Of a stretch of 64,000 nucleotides of DNA, positions 1-8,338 are shown in pieces. Under the pieces are notes generated by a model that saw nothing but the letters and a program-made list of their open reading frames with translations, was not told the origin of the DNA and ran no database searches. Origin of the DNA: Gammaproteobacteria bacterium (lineage in GTDB: Bacteria; Pseudomonadota; Gammaproteobacteria; Pseudomonadales; Pseudohongiellaceae); the NCBI GenBank assembly GCA_012960305.1, contig DUBM01000014.1, forward strand, positions 1-64,000, written 5' to 3'. Position 1 is the first letter of the stretch. Each line of letters starts with the position of its first letter. Position numbers and translations under genes: made by a program.

Positions 1-468
1 CAACGCAGCAATGATGACGGTGCAACAGTTGTTTTTCCTGGCGGCGAGATGGTGGCGGGTGAGTTGCATATGGGACCTGAGCCAGACTGGAGCTTCACCG
101 ATGATATCTTTACCATCGAACTACAGCTAAACGACCCGATGGCTACCCGCCGCATTTTCATATTGGAGAGCGAAGGTAAGATTTACGTTGTCTCTGGCTA
201 TATGAAATCTTTCCTTGGCAAAATTTGGAAAGAATGGGCGTTTGATGCGGACGAAGGTAACGATGAAGGCGTACTTCGTGTAAACAATGTACGCTACCCC
301 AGAAAGCTCGTTCGGATTAAGGAAGGGGAAATACTGAATGGTGTGTCTGCTAAGTTGCTCGCAAAGTATGGAGGTGTACCCACACCAGTTCCAGCAGAAG
401 CCATCGCCGCGGCGAGAGCAAACATCGAAGACGGCATTGACTGGATATTCGAGCTTTCCCCACGCTAA
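1..468 (+). CDS. Hypothetical protein, 5' end outside window
   Basis: The reading frame is open from base 1, so the protein starts before the window and only its last 155 or so residues are seen. The first Met in view lies 49 bases in, after a Gly-Gly-Glu segment that looks like continuing protein, so I do not take it as the start. The sequence has alternating hydrophobic strands (FTIELQL, RIFILES, IYVVSGY) and an FPGGE...GPEPDWSF segment that reminds me of small split-barrel (flavin or PNPOx-like) proteins, but no catalytic motif is visible. No signal peptide can be judged. It is followed after 17 bases by a small membrane ORF with its own ribosome site, so the two are probably cotranscribed. 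Function unknown; the fold suggestion is only an inference. Confidence 0.6.
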   Translation, partial: QRSNDDGATVVFPGGEMVAGELHMGPEPDWSFTDDIFTIELQLNDPMATRRIFILESEGKIYVVSGYMKSFLGKIWKEWAFDADEGNDEGVLRVNNVRYPRKLVRIKEGEILNGVSAKLLAKYGGVPTPVPAEAIAAARANIEDGIDWIFELSPR

Positions 469-485
469 GACAAGAGGAGAAAATC

Positions 486-620
486 ATGACACTACGAAAT
501 TATCTTACTCTCTGCGCCATTGGATCATTGCTTACCGTGCTCGTCCTATTGCTTGTGCCCGGTGTCGGAGAATTCATTGAGGGCTTACTAATTGCCTTTC
601 TCTCCACAAATGCAAACTAA
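486..620 (+). CDS. Small hydrophobic membrane protein (44 aa)
   Basis: A 44-residue ORF starts at an ATG preceded by a strong ribosome site (AGAGGAG at 472-478, about 7 bases upstream) and ends at TAA. Residues about 10-26 and 32-40 are hydrophobic (runs such as LLTVLVLLLV), so one or two membrane segments are likely. It lies 17 bases after the preceding partial gene and reads in the same direction, consistent with a two-gene transcript. There is no recognised family. The good ribosome site and tight spacing are the main reasons to believe it is real. Confidence 0.5.
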   Translation: MTLRNYLTLCAIGSLLTVLVLLLVPGVGEFIEGLLIAFLSTNAN

Positions 621-660
621 TCAAGGTAAAACGAAAAAGCCATCATAAGAGTAGCTCCCT

Positions 661-930
661 ATGAAAGCATTACAAACGATTTTTATAGGTGCTTTCTTAA
701 TTGCTTGCGATAGCGGAAAAGAGGTAATTAGTCCTAGTGACCCGATTACTGTAGCTAGTTTCGATATGCGCAATAGAGAAATGCGCGAAGAAATATTGGT
801 TGGATTTAAACAGCAGAATATCGAATTTTGGATAAATGATGATAAATCTATAGGCTACAACTTGGTCGACGGTGATAGGATTGACGATATCATAACTTAT
901 GTTTACGCGACCTACTGGGTAAGAAATTAG
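661..930 (+). CDS. Small putative lipoprotein
   Basis: An 89-residue protein starts with a basic-hydrophobic segment (MKALQTIFIGAFLIAC) ending in LIAC, which fits a lipobox with Cys16 as the lipidated residue; the mature protein would be only 74 residues. The rest is acidic and polar with no recognisable motif. The ribosome site is weak. It ends before a bidirectional terminator at 1260-1287. Function unknown; the lipoprotein assignment rests on the signal sequence alone. Confidence 0.55.
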   Translation: MKALQTIFIGAFLIACDSGKEVISPSDPITVASFDMRNREMREEILVGFKQQNIEFWINDDKSIGYNLVDGDRIDDIITYVYATYWVRN

Positions 931-1325
931 ATCGAATTAGCCTGAGAGTTATTGCTTTAATAGTAGATTTAGCAACACTCATTAACTGCACTAAACTTAT
1001 AGCGTTAAATTTAACTGCAATGGTAATTAATGGATAACCTGAGTGTCGCACAACTCACCTATTTTCCTCGATACCTGTACCATATTAAGATAGTTAGGAG
1101 ATGCAGAATTTTGTTCAAGAATACTTAACCGAAATATATGCTTCAGCAGATTAACTATATCAAAGAATTAACACCTAGCGCCTAAGGCCATATCTTAAGA
1201 TCAAAAGCGAGGGATGTATGCCGAGAACCAAGACCGAGAAATAAATATCGTAGCGCCCTAAAAAAGCCTGCTAATGCTGGCTTTTTTGAGGTATTTGACC
1301 ATTTAGTTGCTCATGATAAGAAATT
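931..1325. other. Non-coding stretch, convergent genes
   Basis: About 395 AT-rich bases between the rightward small lipoprotein gene and the leftward rhodanese gene. The only structured element I see is the terminator at 1260-1287. No convincing ORF or RNA gene is visible in the remainder. Confidence 0.5.
1260..1287. terminator. Bidirectional intrinsic terminator
   Basis: Nine-base-pair inverted repeat AAAAAAGCC / GGCTTTTTT with a 10-base loop. T-runs occur on the 3' side in both directions, so it can end the rightward transcript from 661-930 and the leftward rhodanese transcript that stops at 1326. Confidence 0.75.
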
Positions 1326-1661
1326 CTAATTTCCAGAGGCCAGCCTCTCTCTAGCATCCCCGATACCACCAACATTCTCAACATTGGTATAGCCAAGCTC
1401 TTCCAAGGCAGTTAGTGCTATACCCGCCCGGACACCACTTCGGCAATACAGTTTAATCGGAGCGTTCTTGCTCAAATTAAGATTCTCGATCTGAGACACA
1501 ATTTCGGTGTGTGGGATATTAGGAGTATCCGCGATATGGTCTTCTTGATATTCCTCAGCAGAACGGACATCGATCCAAGTAGTTTGAGGAGCGAAAAGGC
1601 CACAGGAAGCCAAGCTCAAGAGCATCAGAACTGCCAAGAAAGTATTTAGGGATTTTTTCAT
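1326..1661 (-). CDS. Rhodanese-domain lipoprotein (PspE-like)
   Basis: This 111-residue protein has a lipoprotein signal peptide ending LASC (Cys20) followed by one compact rhodanese domain. The active-site loop CRSGVRA (about residues 73-79) has the catalytic Cys that carries a persulfide in this family, and the IDVRSAEEYQEDHI segment is the usual N-terminal rhodanese motif. Size and layout match periplasmic single-domain sulfurtransferases such as PspE, except that it appears membrane-anchored. It is the last gene of a leftward cluster after a PQQ dehydrogenase (66-base gap) and ends at a terminator. The substrate cannot be told from the sequence. Confidence 0.8.
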   Translation of the reverse strand: MKKSLNTFLAVLMLLSLASCGLFAPQTTWIDVRSAEEYQEDHIADTPNIPHTEIVSQIENLNLSKNAPIKLYCRSGVRAGIALTALEELGYTNVENVGGIGDARERLASGN

Positions 1662-1727
1662 TTCATTTCATTCCTTACATCATTCATTTATGCGCCACAG
1701 TCGCTAATAACTTTTAATATACTCGAG

Positions 1728-3560
1728 TTATTGCTCCAGCTTGAATACAAAAAGCTGGCCACCTTCTGGAATTGCCACATCTGCAACAGAGAAACCTGCT
1801 ATTCCTTGGAAATTACCAGAGCCTATAGCCACGTATGTGTCACCGTCTAATTGATAGGCGACAGGCTGACTTCTTATGCCGCCTCCTAGTTTGAATCGCC
1901 ATAATTCTTCGCCAGTGTTAGCGTCCAAAGCGATAGCGTGCCCAGTTTGACTCCCGGTAAAAACCAGCCCACCTTCAGTGCTGAGCGTACCGGCCATCAT
2001 TGGCTGGGGATCATAATATCGCCATCTCACTTCACCTGTTTGGTAGTCCATCGCTGTAATATGACCGTAAGACGAAGCGTCGCCAGTCTCATCTAAGTCA
2101 ACATCTGTAGGGGTCGGGAGGCCACCGGTGAACATCTGGCCCTCTACATACATGCTTATGCCTTTCTGCATAAGCTCACAGCTTTCTATCACAGGGATAA
2201 AGGCCAAGCCTAATGACTCATTGACTGAGCCTGATACAGAACCGTTCATGCCTCCCAAGGCGCCTGGGCACACTCTCATCGTAGGCTCTTCTGACGGCAT
2301 CGCCGCAGGGTTGATAACAGGCCTGCCATTCGGCTCCATAGAATCCGCCCAATTCAGCTGTTCCATATAACTAGTAGCACGAATAAATTCACCATTTTCT
2401 CTGTTTACAGCATAGAAAAAACCATTGCGATTAGCCTGAACGATCGCCTTTATAGTTTCATTATCATGCTCCATATCGACCTGAAAGAGATGAGTATTCC
2501 CGTCATAGTCCCAGACGTCATGAGGGGTGAATTGGAAATACCATTCGCGTTCCCCGGTGTCGGGATTTAAAGCGAGTACACTGTCTGAGAATAGGTTGTC
2601 GCCGAGGCGAGCGTCTCCATTCCAGTCTGGCGCCGGGTTACCAGTCGTCCAATATAGAAGGTCCAGCTCTGGATCGTAGGTTCCTATAGTCCAAGCAGGC
2701 GCCCCTCCGGTTTCATATGAATTACCAGACCATGACTCAAACCCTGGCTCACCTTCCGCCGGGACAGTGTAATGACGCCATACGCGTTCACCGGTATCCA
2801 CATCATATGCATCAAAGAATCCCCTGACACCAAATTCACCACCGCCTACACCTATGACTGCTAGATTTTTAACAATTAAAGGCGCGGATGTTGCACTAAA
2901 TCCGCGCTCATAATCAATTATTTCATTTTCCCAAAGTTTCTCGCCCGAGATTCGATCAAAAGCTAAAATTTTTGCATCCAAGGTTGCCATCAAGATTTTG
3001 TCACCATGAATAGCTGCACCTCTATTAGCAGGACCGCAGCATATTCTTAGGTCTTCAGGTTGCGGATGATCGTATCGCCAATACATTTCTCCAGTGCGAG
3101 CATCGAGAGCAAAAAGTCGATTATAGGATGAGGTCACGTACATGATTCCATCATAAATCAACGGTGACATAGCGAATTGCCCACTTGTCCCAGTAGGGAA
3201 ACCCCAAGAAAAGTTCAGATTATCGATATTTTCAGGAGAGAGTTCTGTGATAGGGCTATGCCTTTGATTGCTATAGTCACCACCATATTGTAACCAATTG
3301 CCAGCGTTGGCACTTTGAGGCTCAGACAATAATTCTGTTGTCACCGGCCCAGAGCCATCACCTATTGATCTATTATTAATCCAATGAGTAGTAGTAATCG
3401 TCAGTGCTTCGCTCACTATATTGGGGTCAAATAGACCAGAATCACTCTCGTTTATGGTGATACCTGCATCATCTTCAGCACCACAACTTGCAAGTAAAAT
3501 TATCGCAAACACGCCGAGCACTAATCTTAGAAACTCAAACTTTGACTCTTTGGTTTTCAT
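1728..3560 (-). CDS. PQQ-dependent dehydrogenase, lipoprotein, DYD type
   Basis: A 610-residue quinoprotein beta-propeller. It starts with a lipoprotein signal (LLASC, Cys26), so it is probably anchored on the periplasmic side. Seen landmarks of the PQQ alcohol dehydrogenase family: adjacent Cys174-Cys175 (disulfide ring over PQQ), Glu242 in GGGEFGVRG, Asn308 in TTGNPAPDWN and Asp351 in HDVWDYDG as the catalytic base, plus repeated W-type propeller motifs (e.g. DARTGEMYWRY, NPDTGEREWYF). Asp353, two residues after the catalytic Asp, is the residue that in XoxF and PedH binds a lanthanide ion, so a lanthanide cofactor is plausible. There is no C-terminal heme domain; the upstream gene supplies a separate cytochrome. 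The substrate (an alcohol or aldehyde) is unknown. Confidence 0.88.
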   Translation of the reverse strand: MKTKESKFEFLRLVLGVFAIILLASCGAEDDAGITINESDSGLFDPNIVSEALTITTTHWINNRSIGDGSGPVTTELLSEPQSANAGNWLQYGGDYSNQRHSPITELSPENIDNLNFSWGFPTGTSGQFAMSPLIYDGIMYVTSSYNRLFALDARTGEMYWRYDHPQPEDLRICCGPANRGAAIHGDKILMATLDAKILAFDRISGEKLWENEIIDYERGFSATSAPLIVKNLAVIGVGGGEFGVRGFFDAYDVDTGERVWRHYTVPAEGEPGFESWSGNSYETGGAPAWTIGTYDPELDLLYWTTGNPAPDWNGDARLGDNLFSDSVLALNPDTGEREWYFQFTPHDVWDYDGNTHLFQVDMEHDNETIKAIVQANRNGFFYAVNRENGEFIRATSYMEQLNWADSMEPNGRPVINPAAMPSEEPTMRVCPGALGGMNGSVSGSVNESLGLAFIPVIESCELMQKGISMYVEGQMFTGGLPTPTDVDLDETGDASSYGHITAMDYQTGEVRWRYYDPQPMMAGTLSTEGGLVFTGSQTGHAIALDANTGEELWRFKLGGGIRSQPVAYQLDGDTYVAIGSGNFQGIAGFSVADVAIPEGGQLFVFKLEQ

Positions 3561-3677
3561 GGATCACCCCCTATTTAATTTTAATATTAGTAACCTAGCT
3601 AATTCGTTTAACTAAATCACCAAGTCTTTCTTCTATAATCTGATTAAAACTCTCTAAAAGCTCGCTTTCATAATAAT

Positions 3678-4064
3678 CTAAGCGCATTGCGGGCTGTTAG
3701 TTCGAATGAAAGCTATTATCTTCCAAAGATCATTCTCACCTTCCGGAAAGTTAGTGCCGAATCCTACCATTCTCGTATTTGGCACCCCAGTAGTGACAAT
3801 GTCAAAAATTGCTTGATCGCTACTACCATGTTTCCACTCACAGTCGAACAAGTATAAGGCATCAATTCTTTCAGGTGTTAATTTATGACAATAGCCTGCG
3901 CAGGTGCCTACGAACAATAACCTGCCTCGCTTAACCGCTTCAGGGTCAGCCATATAAGAATCAGCAAGCGATACTGTATCATTCGTCTCGCCACATTTTG
4001 TAAGGGTAATTGGGAGAACTATGAAAATAAATAACATCGAGGATAAACGCATCCGATACTCCAC
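3678..4064 (-). CDS. c-type cytochrome with CX3CH heme site
   Basis: A 128-residue protein with an N-terminal hydrophobic export segment ending LTKC (Cys24), an imperfect lipobox because Lys sits next to Cys. The heme site is GTCAGYCH (Cys55, Cys59, His60): three residues between the cysteines instead of two. Met99 in NTRMVGFG is a likely sixth heme ligand, and the C-terminal LWKIIAFIR helix is typical of class I cytochromes. Cys75 (FDCEWKHG) and Cys127 could form a disulfide. It lies 117 bases upstream of the PQQ dehydrogenase on the same strand, so it is probably that enzyme's electron acceptor. The family call is firm; the partnership is inferred from position. Confidence 0.8.
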   Translation of the reverse strand: MEYRMRLSSMLFIFIVLPITLTKCGETNDTVSLADSYMADPEAVKRGRLLFVGTCAGYCHKLTPERIDALYLFDCEWKHGSSDQAIFDIVTTGVPNTRMVGFGTNFPEGENDLWKIIAFIRTNSPQCA

Positions 4065-4375
4065 TATCGAGGGTAACCTATTTAACGACTATAACTAAGA
4101 ATGCTCTAAAATAACTGGCTTAGCGTACTTGGTGTTTGCTTATACTGCTACTAATATTTAGATGGAATCATATTTGGTTTCTCAATTAAATTTTATGATT
4201 AGTAGGGTGAAATTGCTTTTTTCATGTTTAAAAGTCAATTTAAAAAGAAATGGAATTAAAATATGCTTAACTCGCATTTGAATATGAAGAATAGACACGA
4301 TATAAGAAAGAAAACCACCAAACACTAAAAAGGCTAGGTGGTACTAATAACTAAAAATCTTTATAGGAGAATTAT
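4065..4375. other. Divergent promoter region
   Basis: About 310 AT-rich bases between the leftward cytochrome operon and a rightward hypothetical gene, so promoters for both should lie here. A short inverted repeat (ACCACC / GGTGGT, about 4315-4342) sits 35 bases before the rightward start. I see no ORF and no certain promoter. Confidence 0.4.
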
Positions 4376-4747
4376 ATGGACCTCACAAACCCAAATGGCA
4401 CAGGTGAAATGAGCATTACTAGAATGACAATAGAAGATGATTCCGTATCTTTTGATTTCGAAGGGGAAGTGGAAGGCTATGGATCGGTATTTGCCTCCCA
4501 TGTAATGAAATCTGTTGATGGTGATCGGACAAGAGGGGTAATGAGTGGAGAAGTGAGAACATTTTTAACTGACGGCACTCTAATAACCTCCCCTCACAGA
4601 GGGACTTTTAGGAGAGAAAAATCAAAAATCAAGCTCTTCTTAACTGACGCTGTTAACAACGGAGCGGTAAACTTTGTTATATGGGACATTAATTTGTTAT
4701 CCAAAAATGTCAAGGTCAGATACTGGGAGATAAACCCTCCAAGCTAA
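4376..4747 (+). CDS. Hypothetical protein (123 aa), possible small beta-barrel
   Basis: Starts at ATG with a good ribosome site (AGGAG about 7 bases upstream). There is no signal peptide. The sequence is rich in short alternating strands (SVSFDFEGEVEGYG, RTRGVMSGEVRTFLTDGTL, HRGTFRRE), giving a barrel-like character of the lipocalin or DUF3224 kind, but I do not recognise the family. It stands alone between the divergent cytochrome operon and icmF, 170 bases before the latter. Function unknown. Confidence 0.6.
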   Translation: MDLTNPNGTGEMSITRMTIEDDSVSFDFEGEVEGYGSVFASHVMKSVDGDRTRGVMSGEVRTFLTDGTLITSPHRGTFRREKSKIKLFLTDAVNNGAVNFVIWDINLLSKNVKVRYWEINPPS

Positions 4748-4917
4748 GAGTTGAGCTAAGGAATATATGTGCCTTTCGAAATATTACTACTAGAAACGCA
4801 TGTATAGACACCCTGCCCTAAGCCTGGCAATTAGAGAGCAGTCTGTGTTGCTAATCTCCTGCCTTCTTTTATACTCTCTACGCATACTCTTGGCCCAATA
4901 GAGAACTAAGAATTAAG

Positions 4918-7900
4918 ATGAGTGTTGTTACTTTACCTAGCTCTACGGATCAGTCCCATGAACGATCCGCCGAAGTGCCTCAACCACGAACTTGGCTGCG
5001 CTTCGTTACTGCTGCAAGCCTATTTGATGGTCATGATGCGGCAATTAATATTATGCGGCGCATTCTTCAATCGAGTGGCGCCGAAGTTATTCACCTTGCC
5101 CATAACCGTTCCGTGCAAGATATTGTTGACGCAGCAATTCAAGAAGATGTTGATGCGATCGCCATCAGCTCATACCAAGGTGGCCATATTGAGTATTTCC
5201 AATACCTGATCGACCGGCTCGCGGAATTAGGTGCTAGCCACATAAAGGTGTTTGGCGGTGGTGGTGGAGTCATAATTCCAGCAGAGATTGATGAGCTCCA
5301 CTCCTATGGAGTGACTCGAATTTATTCCCCCAGCGATGGACAGACCATCGGATTACAGGGAATGATTGATGACATGCTAGAGCGCTGCAACTCCGGCAAC
5401 GATCGCCCAAGCGCTCCCGCTCTCAATGACCTTAAGGGATCGGACAGAATCGTTCTCACTCGCGTAATAACTGCGATTGAAAATGGAATATATTCCGAAG
5501 AAGAGCTAAAGCTGCTGAACAGTTTGGTTAATAGCGACCGCATGACACCTGTGTTAGGCATTACGGGAACTGGAGGAGCGGGAAAATCATCTTCTACAGA
5601 TGAAATTATTCGGCGTTTTCGCCAAGACAGCGGTGACAACCTTAAGATTGCCGTGTTAGCAATAGATCCAACTAGAAAAAAGACAGGTGGCGCCTTACTA
5701 GGTGACCGCATTCGCATGAATGCTATAGGGCATGCCAATATATTCATGCGCTCCATTGCCACACGTGATGCTACTGTGGAGATCCCGGAAAAACTTAGCG
5801 AAATACTATTGGCAATAAGAATATCTGGATTTGATTTGATCATCGTTGAAACACCTGGGATTGGCCAAGGCGATGCTGGAATTGTTCCCTATGTTGATAC
5901 CTCTTTGTATGTAATGACTCCAGAGTTTGGTGCGGCAAGCCAACTAGAAAAAATCGATATGCTCGACTTTGCCGATGTTTTCGCCATAAATAAATTTGAT
6001 CGAAAAGGTAGCGAAGATGCTCTCCGTGATGTATCTAAGCAAGTTCAAAGAAATCGCGAGGCATTCGCATCACCCCCTGAAGATATGCCTGTTTTCGGAA
6101 CCATTGCGTCGAAATTCAATGACGATGGGATTACCGCTCTCTATCAATCTCTGGTTCCAGAACTGCGCAAACACGGACTAGTGAATTTTGTTCCAAAAAT
6201 AACGCCAATAAGCAATAAAGTATCCAGTCAGCGTACCCTGATTATTCCTGCTCAACAGCAGCGCTATCTTGCCGAAATTGCGGAGGCGGTGCGTGACTAT
6301 CATGCAGAAGTAAGACGACAGGCAAATTTTGCTCGCGAGTTACAACAACTCAAGGCAAGTAAGGCAATGTTAGATGCAGATGGTCAGGCAAGCGACAATC
6401 TAAATAATTTAATTGAACAAAAACATCAGGCCTTGGATGGCCGAGCAATCAAATTACTCGAGAGCTGGCCGCAACTCCAACAAGATTATTCTCAAGACGA
6501 GTATGTGGTGAAAGTAAGAGATCGTGAAACAAGAACAGAGCTCAACCGAACATCTTTGTCTGGCACAAAAGTACCTCGAGTCGCTTTACCACGTTACGAA
6601 GATCATGGAGAGTTACTAAAATGGTTACTGCTGGAAAATGTTCCAGGCCGATTCCCATACACTGCCGGTGTGTTTCAGTTTAAACGGGAGTCCGAGGATC
6701 CAACGCGGATGTTTGCTGGGGAAGGCGACGCCTTCCGCACTAATCATCGCTTCAAACAACTCTCCGAGCATTCAGCAGCAAAGCGACTCTCAACCGCATT
6801 TGATTCCGTCACTCTCTATGGTTTTGACCCTGCTCTACAGCCAGACATCTACGGCAAGGTGGGTAATTCAGGGGTATCTATCGCCACCCTTGACGACATG
6901 AAAGCTCTTTACGATGGCTTCGACTTGTGCGCACCATCGACATCAGTTTCGATGACGATTAACGGCCCTGCACCAACCATTCTTGCTATGTATTTGAATG
7001 CAGCAATGGACCAGCAATTATCAAAGTTCGAACAAGAAAATTCCCGACCTCCTTCAGCGGAAGAAATTAATTCCATCAAGGCGTACACCCTCGAGAATGT
7101 GCGAGGAACAGTTCAAGCGGATATATTGAAAGAAGATCAGGGTCAGAATACCTGCATCTTCTCAACTGAATTCAGTCTCAAGCTGATGGGAGATATCCAA
7201 GAATATTTTACTCATAACCAGGTGAGGAATTTTTATTCAGTCTCGATTTCGGGTTATCACATAGCCGAAGCTGGAGCGAACCCAATCTCCCAGTTGGCTT
7301 TTACTCTTTCCAACGGATTCACCTTTGTCGAAGCATATTTGGCTCGGGGAATGCAGGTGGATGATTTTGCCCACAATCTTTCGTTCTTCTTCTCCAATGG
7401 AATGGATCCAGAGTACACAGTGATGGGCCGCGTCGCCCGTAGAATCTGGGCTACCGCTATGCGTTTCCGCTACGGAGCTAATGAGCGTAGCCAGAAACTG
7501 AAATACCATATACAAACTTCAGGGCGCTCACTGCATGCGCAGGAAATGTCATTTAATGATATCCGCACTACTTTGCAGGCTCTCATCGCAATTTACGACA
7601 ACTGCAATAGCTTACACACCAATGCTTATGACGAGGCGGTTACAACACCAACTGAAGAATCAGTTAGGCGGGCAATGGCTATACAGTTAATCATAAACAA
7701 AGAATGGGGTTTGGCAGTTAATGAAAATTCCAACCAAGGCTCCTTTATCATTGATGAACTTACTGACCTTGTTGAAGAGGCGGTCTTAAAAGAATTTGAG
7801 AACATATCAGAGCGTGGCGGTGTACTAGGGGCAATGGAAACTGGTTATCAGCGCGGGAAAATTCAAGACGAATCGATGTACTATGAACATCGTAAACACG

Positions 7901-8199
7901 ACGGCAGCTTGCCACTAGTAGGAGTTAATACTTTTTTGAACCCAGAGCCTGATGCTGAATTCGATATAAAATTGGCTCGATCCACTGAAGAAGAAAAGCA
8001 AAGCCAGATCAAACGCCTGAGCGCATTCCAAGAAAAGAATACTAACGAAGCTCAAGCGGCGTTACAAAAATTAAGAGATGCAGCAATTGCTGATAAAAAC
8101 GTCTTCGCTGAGTTAATAAATGCAGTTCGAGTTTGTTCACTCGGACAGATTACCGATACATTTTTTGAAGTAGGCGGTCAATATCGACGTAACATGTAA
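4918..8199 (+). CDS. icmF: Fused isobutyryl-CoA mutase IcmF
   Basis: A 1093-residue fusion with the domain order of IcmF. Residues about 25-155 form a B12-binding domain with FDGHDAAINIM (Asp37, His39 as lower axial ligand), SYQGGH and a GGGGGV loop. Residues about 205-420 form a MeaB-like G-protein chaperone with Walker A GTGGAGKSS (217-225), ETPGIGQGD and NKFD. From about 560 to the end is the mutase barrel (FPYTAGVFQFKRE, EDPTRMFAGEG). In this family the enzyme interconverts isobutyryl-CoA and n-butyryl-CoA using adenosylcobalamin, and the G domain guards cofactor loading. Length is normal for IcmF. It stands alone, without other acyl-CoA genes beside it, and ends at a terminator. The start at ATG 4918 has a weak ribosome site. 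Confidence 0.93.
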   Translation: MSVVTLPSSTDQSHERSAEVPQPRTWLRFVTAASLFDGHDAAINIMRRILQSSGAEVIHLAHNRSVQDIVDAAIQEDVDAIAISSYQGGHIEYFQYLIDRLAELGASHIKVFGGGGGVIIPAEIDELHSYGVTRIYSPSDGQTIGLQGMIDDMLERCNSGNDRPSAPALNDLKGSDRIVLTRVITAIENGIYSEEELKLLNSLVNSDRMTPVLGITGTGGAGKSSSTDEIIRRFRQDSGDNLKIAVLAIDPTRKKTGGALLGDRIRMNAIGHANIFMRSIATRDATVEIPEKLSEILLAIRISGFDLIIVETPGIGQGDAGIVPYVDTSLYVMTPEFGAASQLEKIDMLDFADVFAINKFDRKGSEDALRDVSKQVQRNREAFASPPEDMPVFGTIASKFNDDGITALYQSLVPELRKHGLVNFVPKITPISNKVSSQRTLIIPAQQQRYLAEIAEAVRDYHAEVRRQANFARELQQLKASKAMLDADGQASDNLNNLIEQKHQALDGRAIKLLESWPQLQQDYSQDEYVVKVRDRETRTELNRTSLSGTKVPRVALPRYEDHGELLKWLLLENVPGRFPYTAGVFQFKRESEDPTRMFAGEGDAFRTNHRFKQLSEHSAAKRLSTAFDSVTLYGFDPALQPDIYGKVGNSGVSIATLDDMKALYDGFDLCAPSTSVSMTINGPAPTILAMYLNAAMDQQLSKFEQENSRPPSAEEINSIKAYTLENVRGTVQADILKEDQGQNTCIFSTEFSLKLMGDIQEYFTHNQVRNFYSVSISGYHIAEAGANPISQLAFTLSNGFTFVEAYLARGMQVDDFAHNLSFFFSNGMDPEYTVMGRVARRIWATAMRFRYGANERSQKLKYHIQTSGRSLHAQEMSFNDIRTTLQALIAIYDNCNSLHTNAYDEAVTTPTEESVRRAMAIQLIINKEWGLAVNENSNQGSFIIDELTDLVEEAVLKEFENISERGGVLGAMETGYQRGKIQDESMYYEHRKHDGSLPLVGVNTFLNPEPDAEFDIKLARSTEEEKQSQIKRLSAFQEKNTNEAQAALQKLRDAAIADKNVFAELINAVRVCSLGQITDTFFEVGGQYRRNM

Positions 8200-8248
8200 A
8201 GCGAAAGAAATACCCACCCAAACAGTCATTGAGCCAAATAAAAGCCAC

Positions 8249-8277
8249 AAAAAAGAGTGATCGAGCGGCTCTTTTTT
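8249..8277. terminator. Intrinsic terminator between convergent genes
   Basis: Inverted repeat AAAAAAGAG / CTCTTTTTT with an 11-base loop lies 50 bases after the icmF stop and 60 bases after the leftward gene ending at 8339. T-runs in both directions allow it to serve both transcripts. Confidence 0.75.
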
Positions 8278-8338
8278 GAATACTATCTGTAAATTTTCCC
8301 GTATTTCGTTTTGCTGCAAAGTCTCAGCAAACTAGAAC

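Noticed and set aside
5322-5843. 173-codon ORF antisense to icmF
   Set aside because: Lies opposite the G-protein domain, where codon bias creates open frames; no motif or ribosome site.
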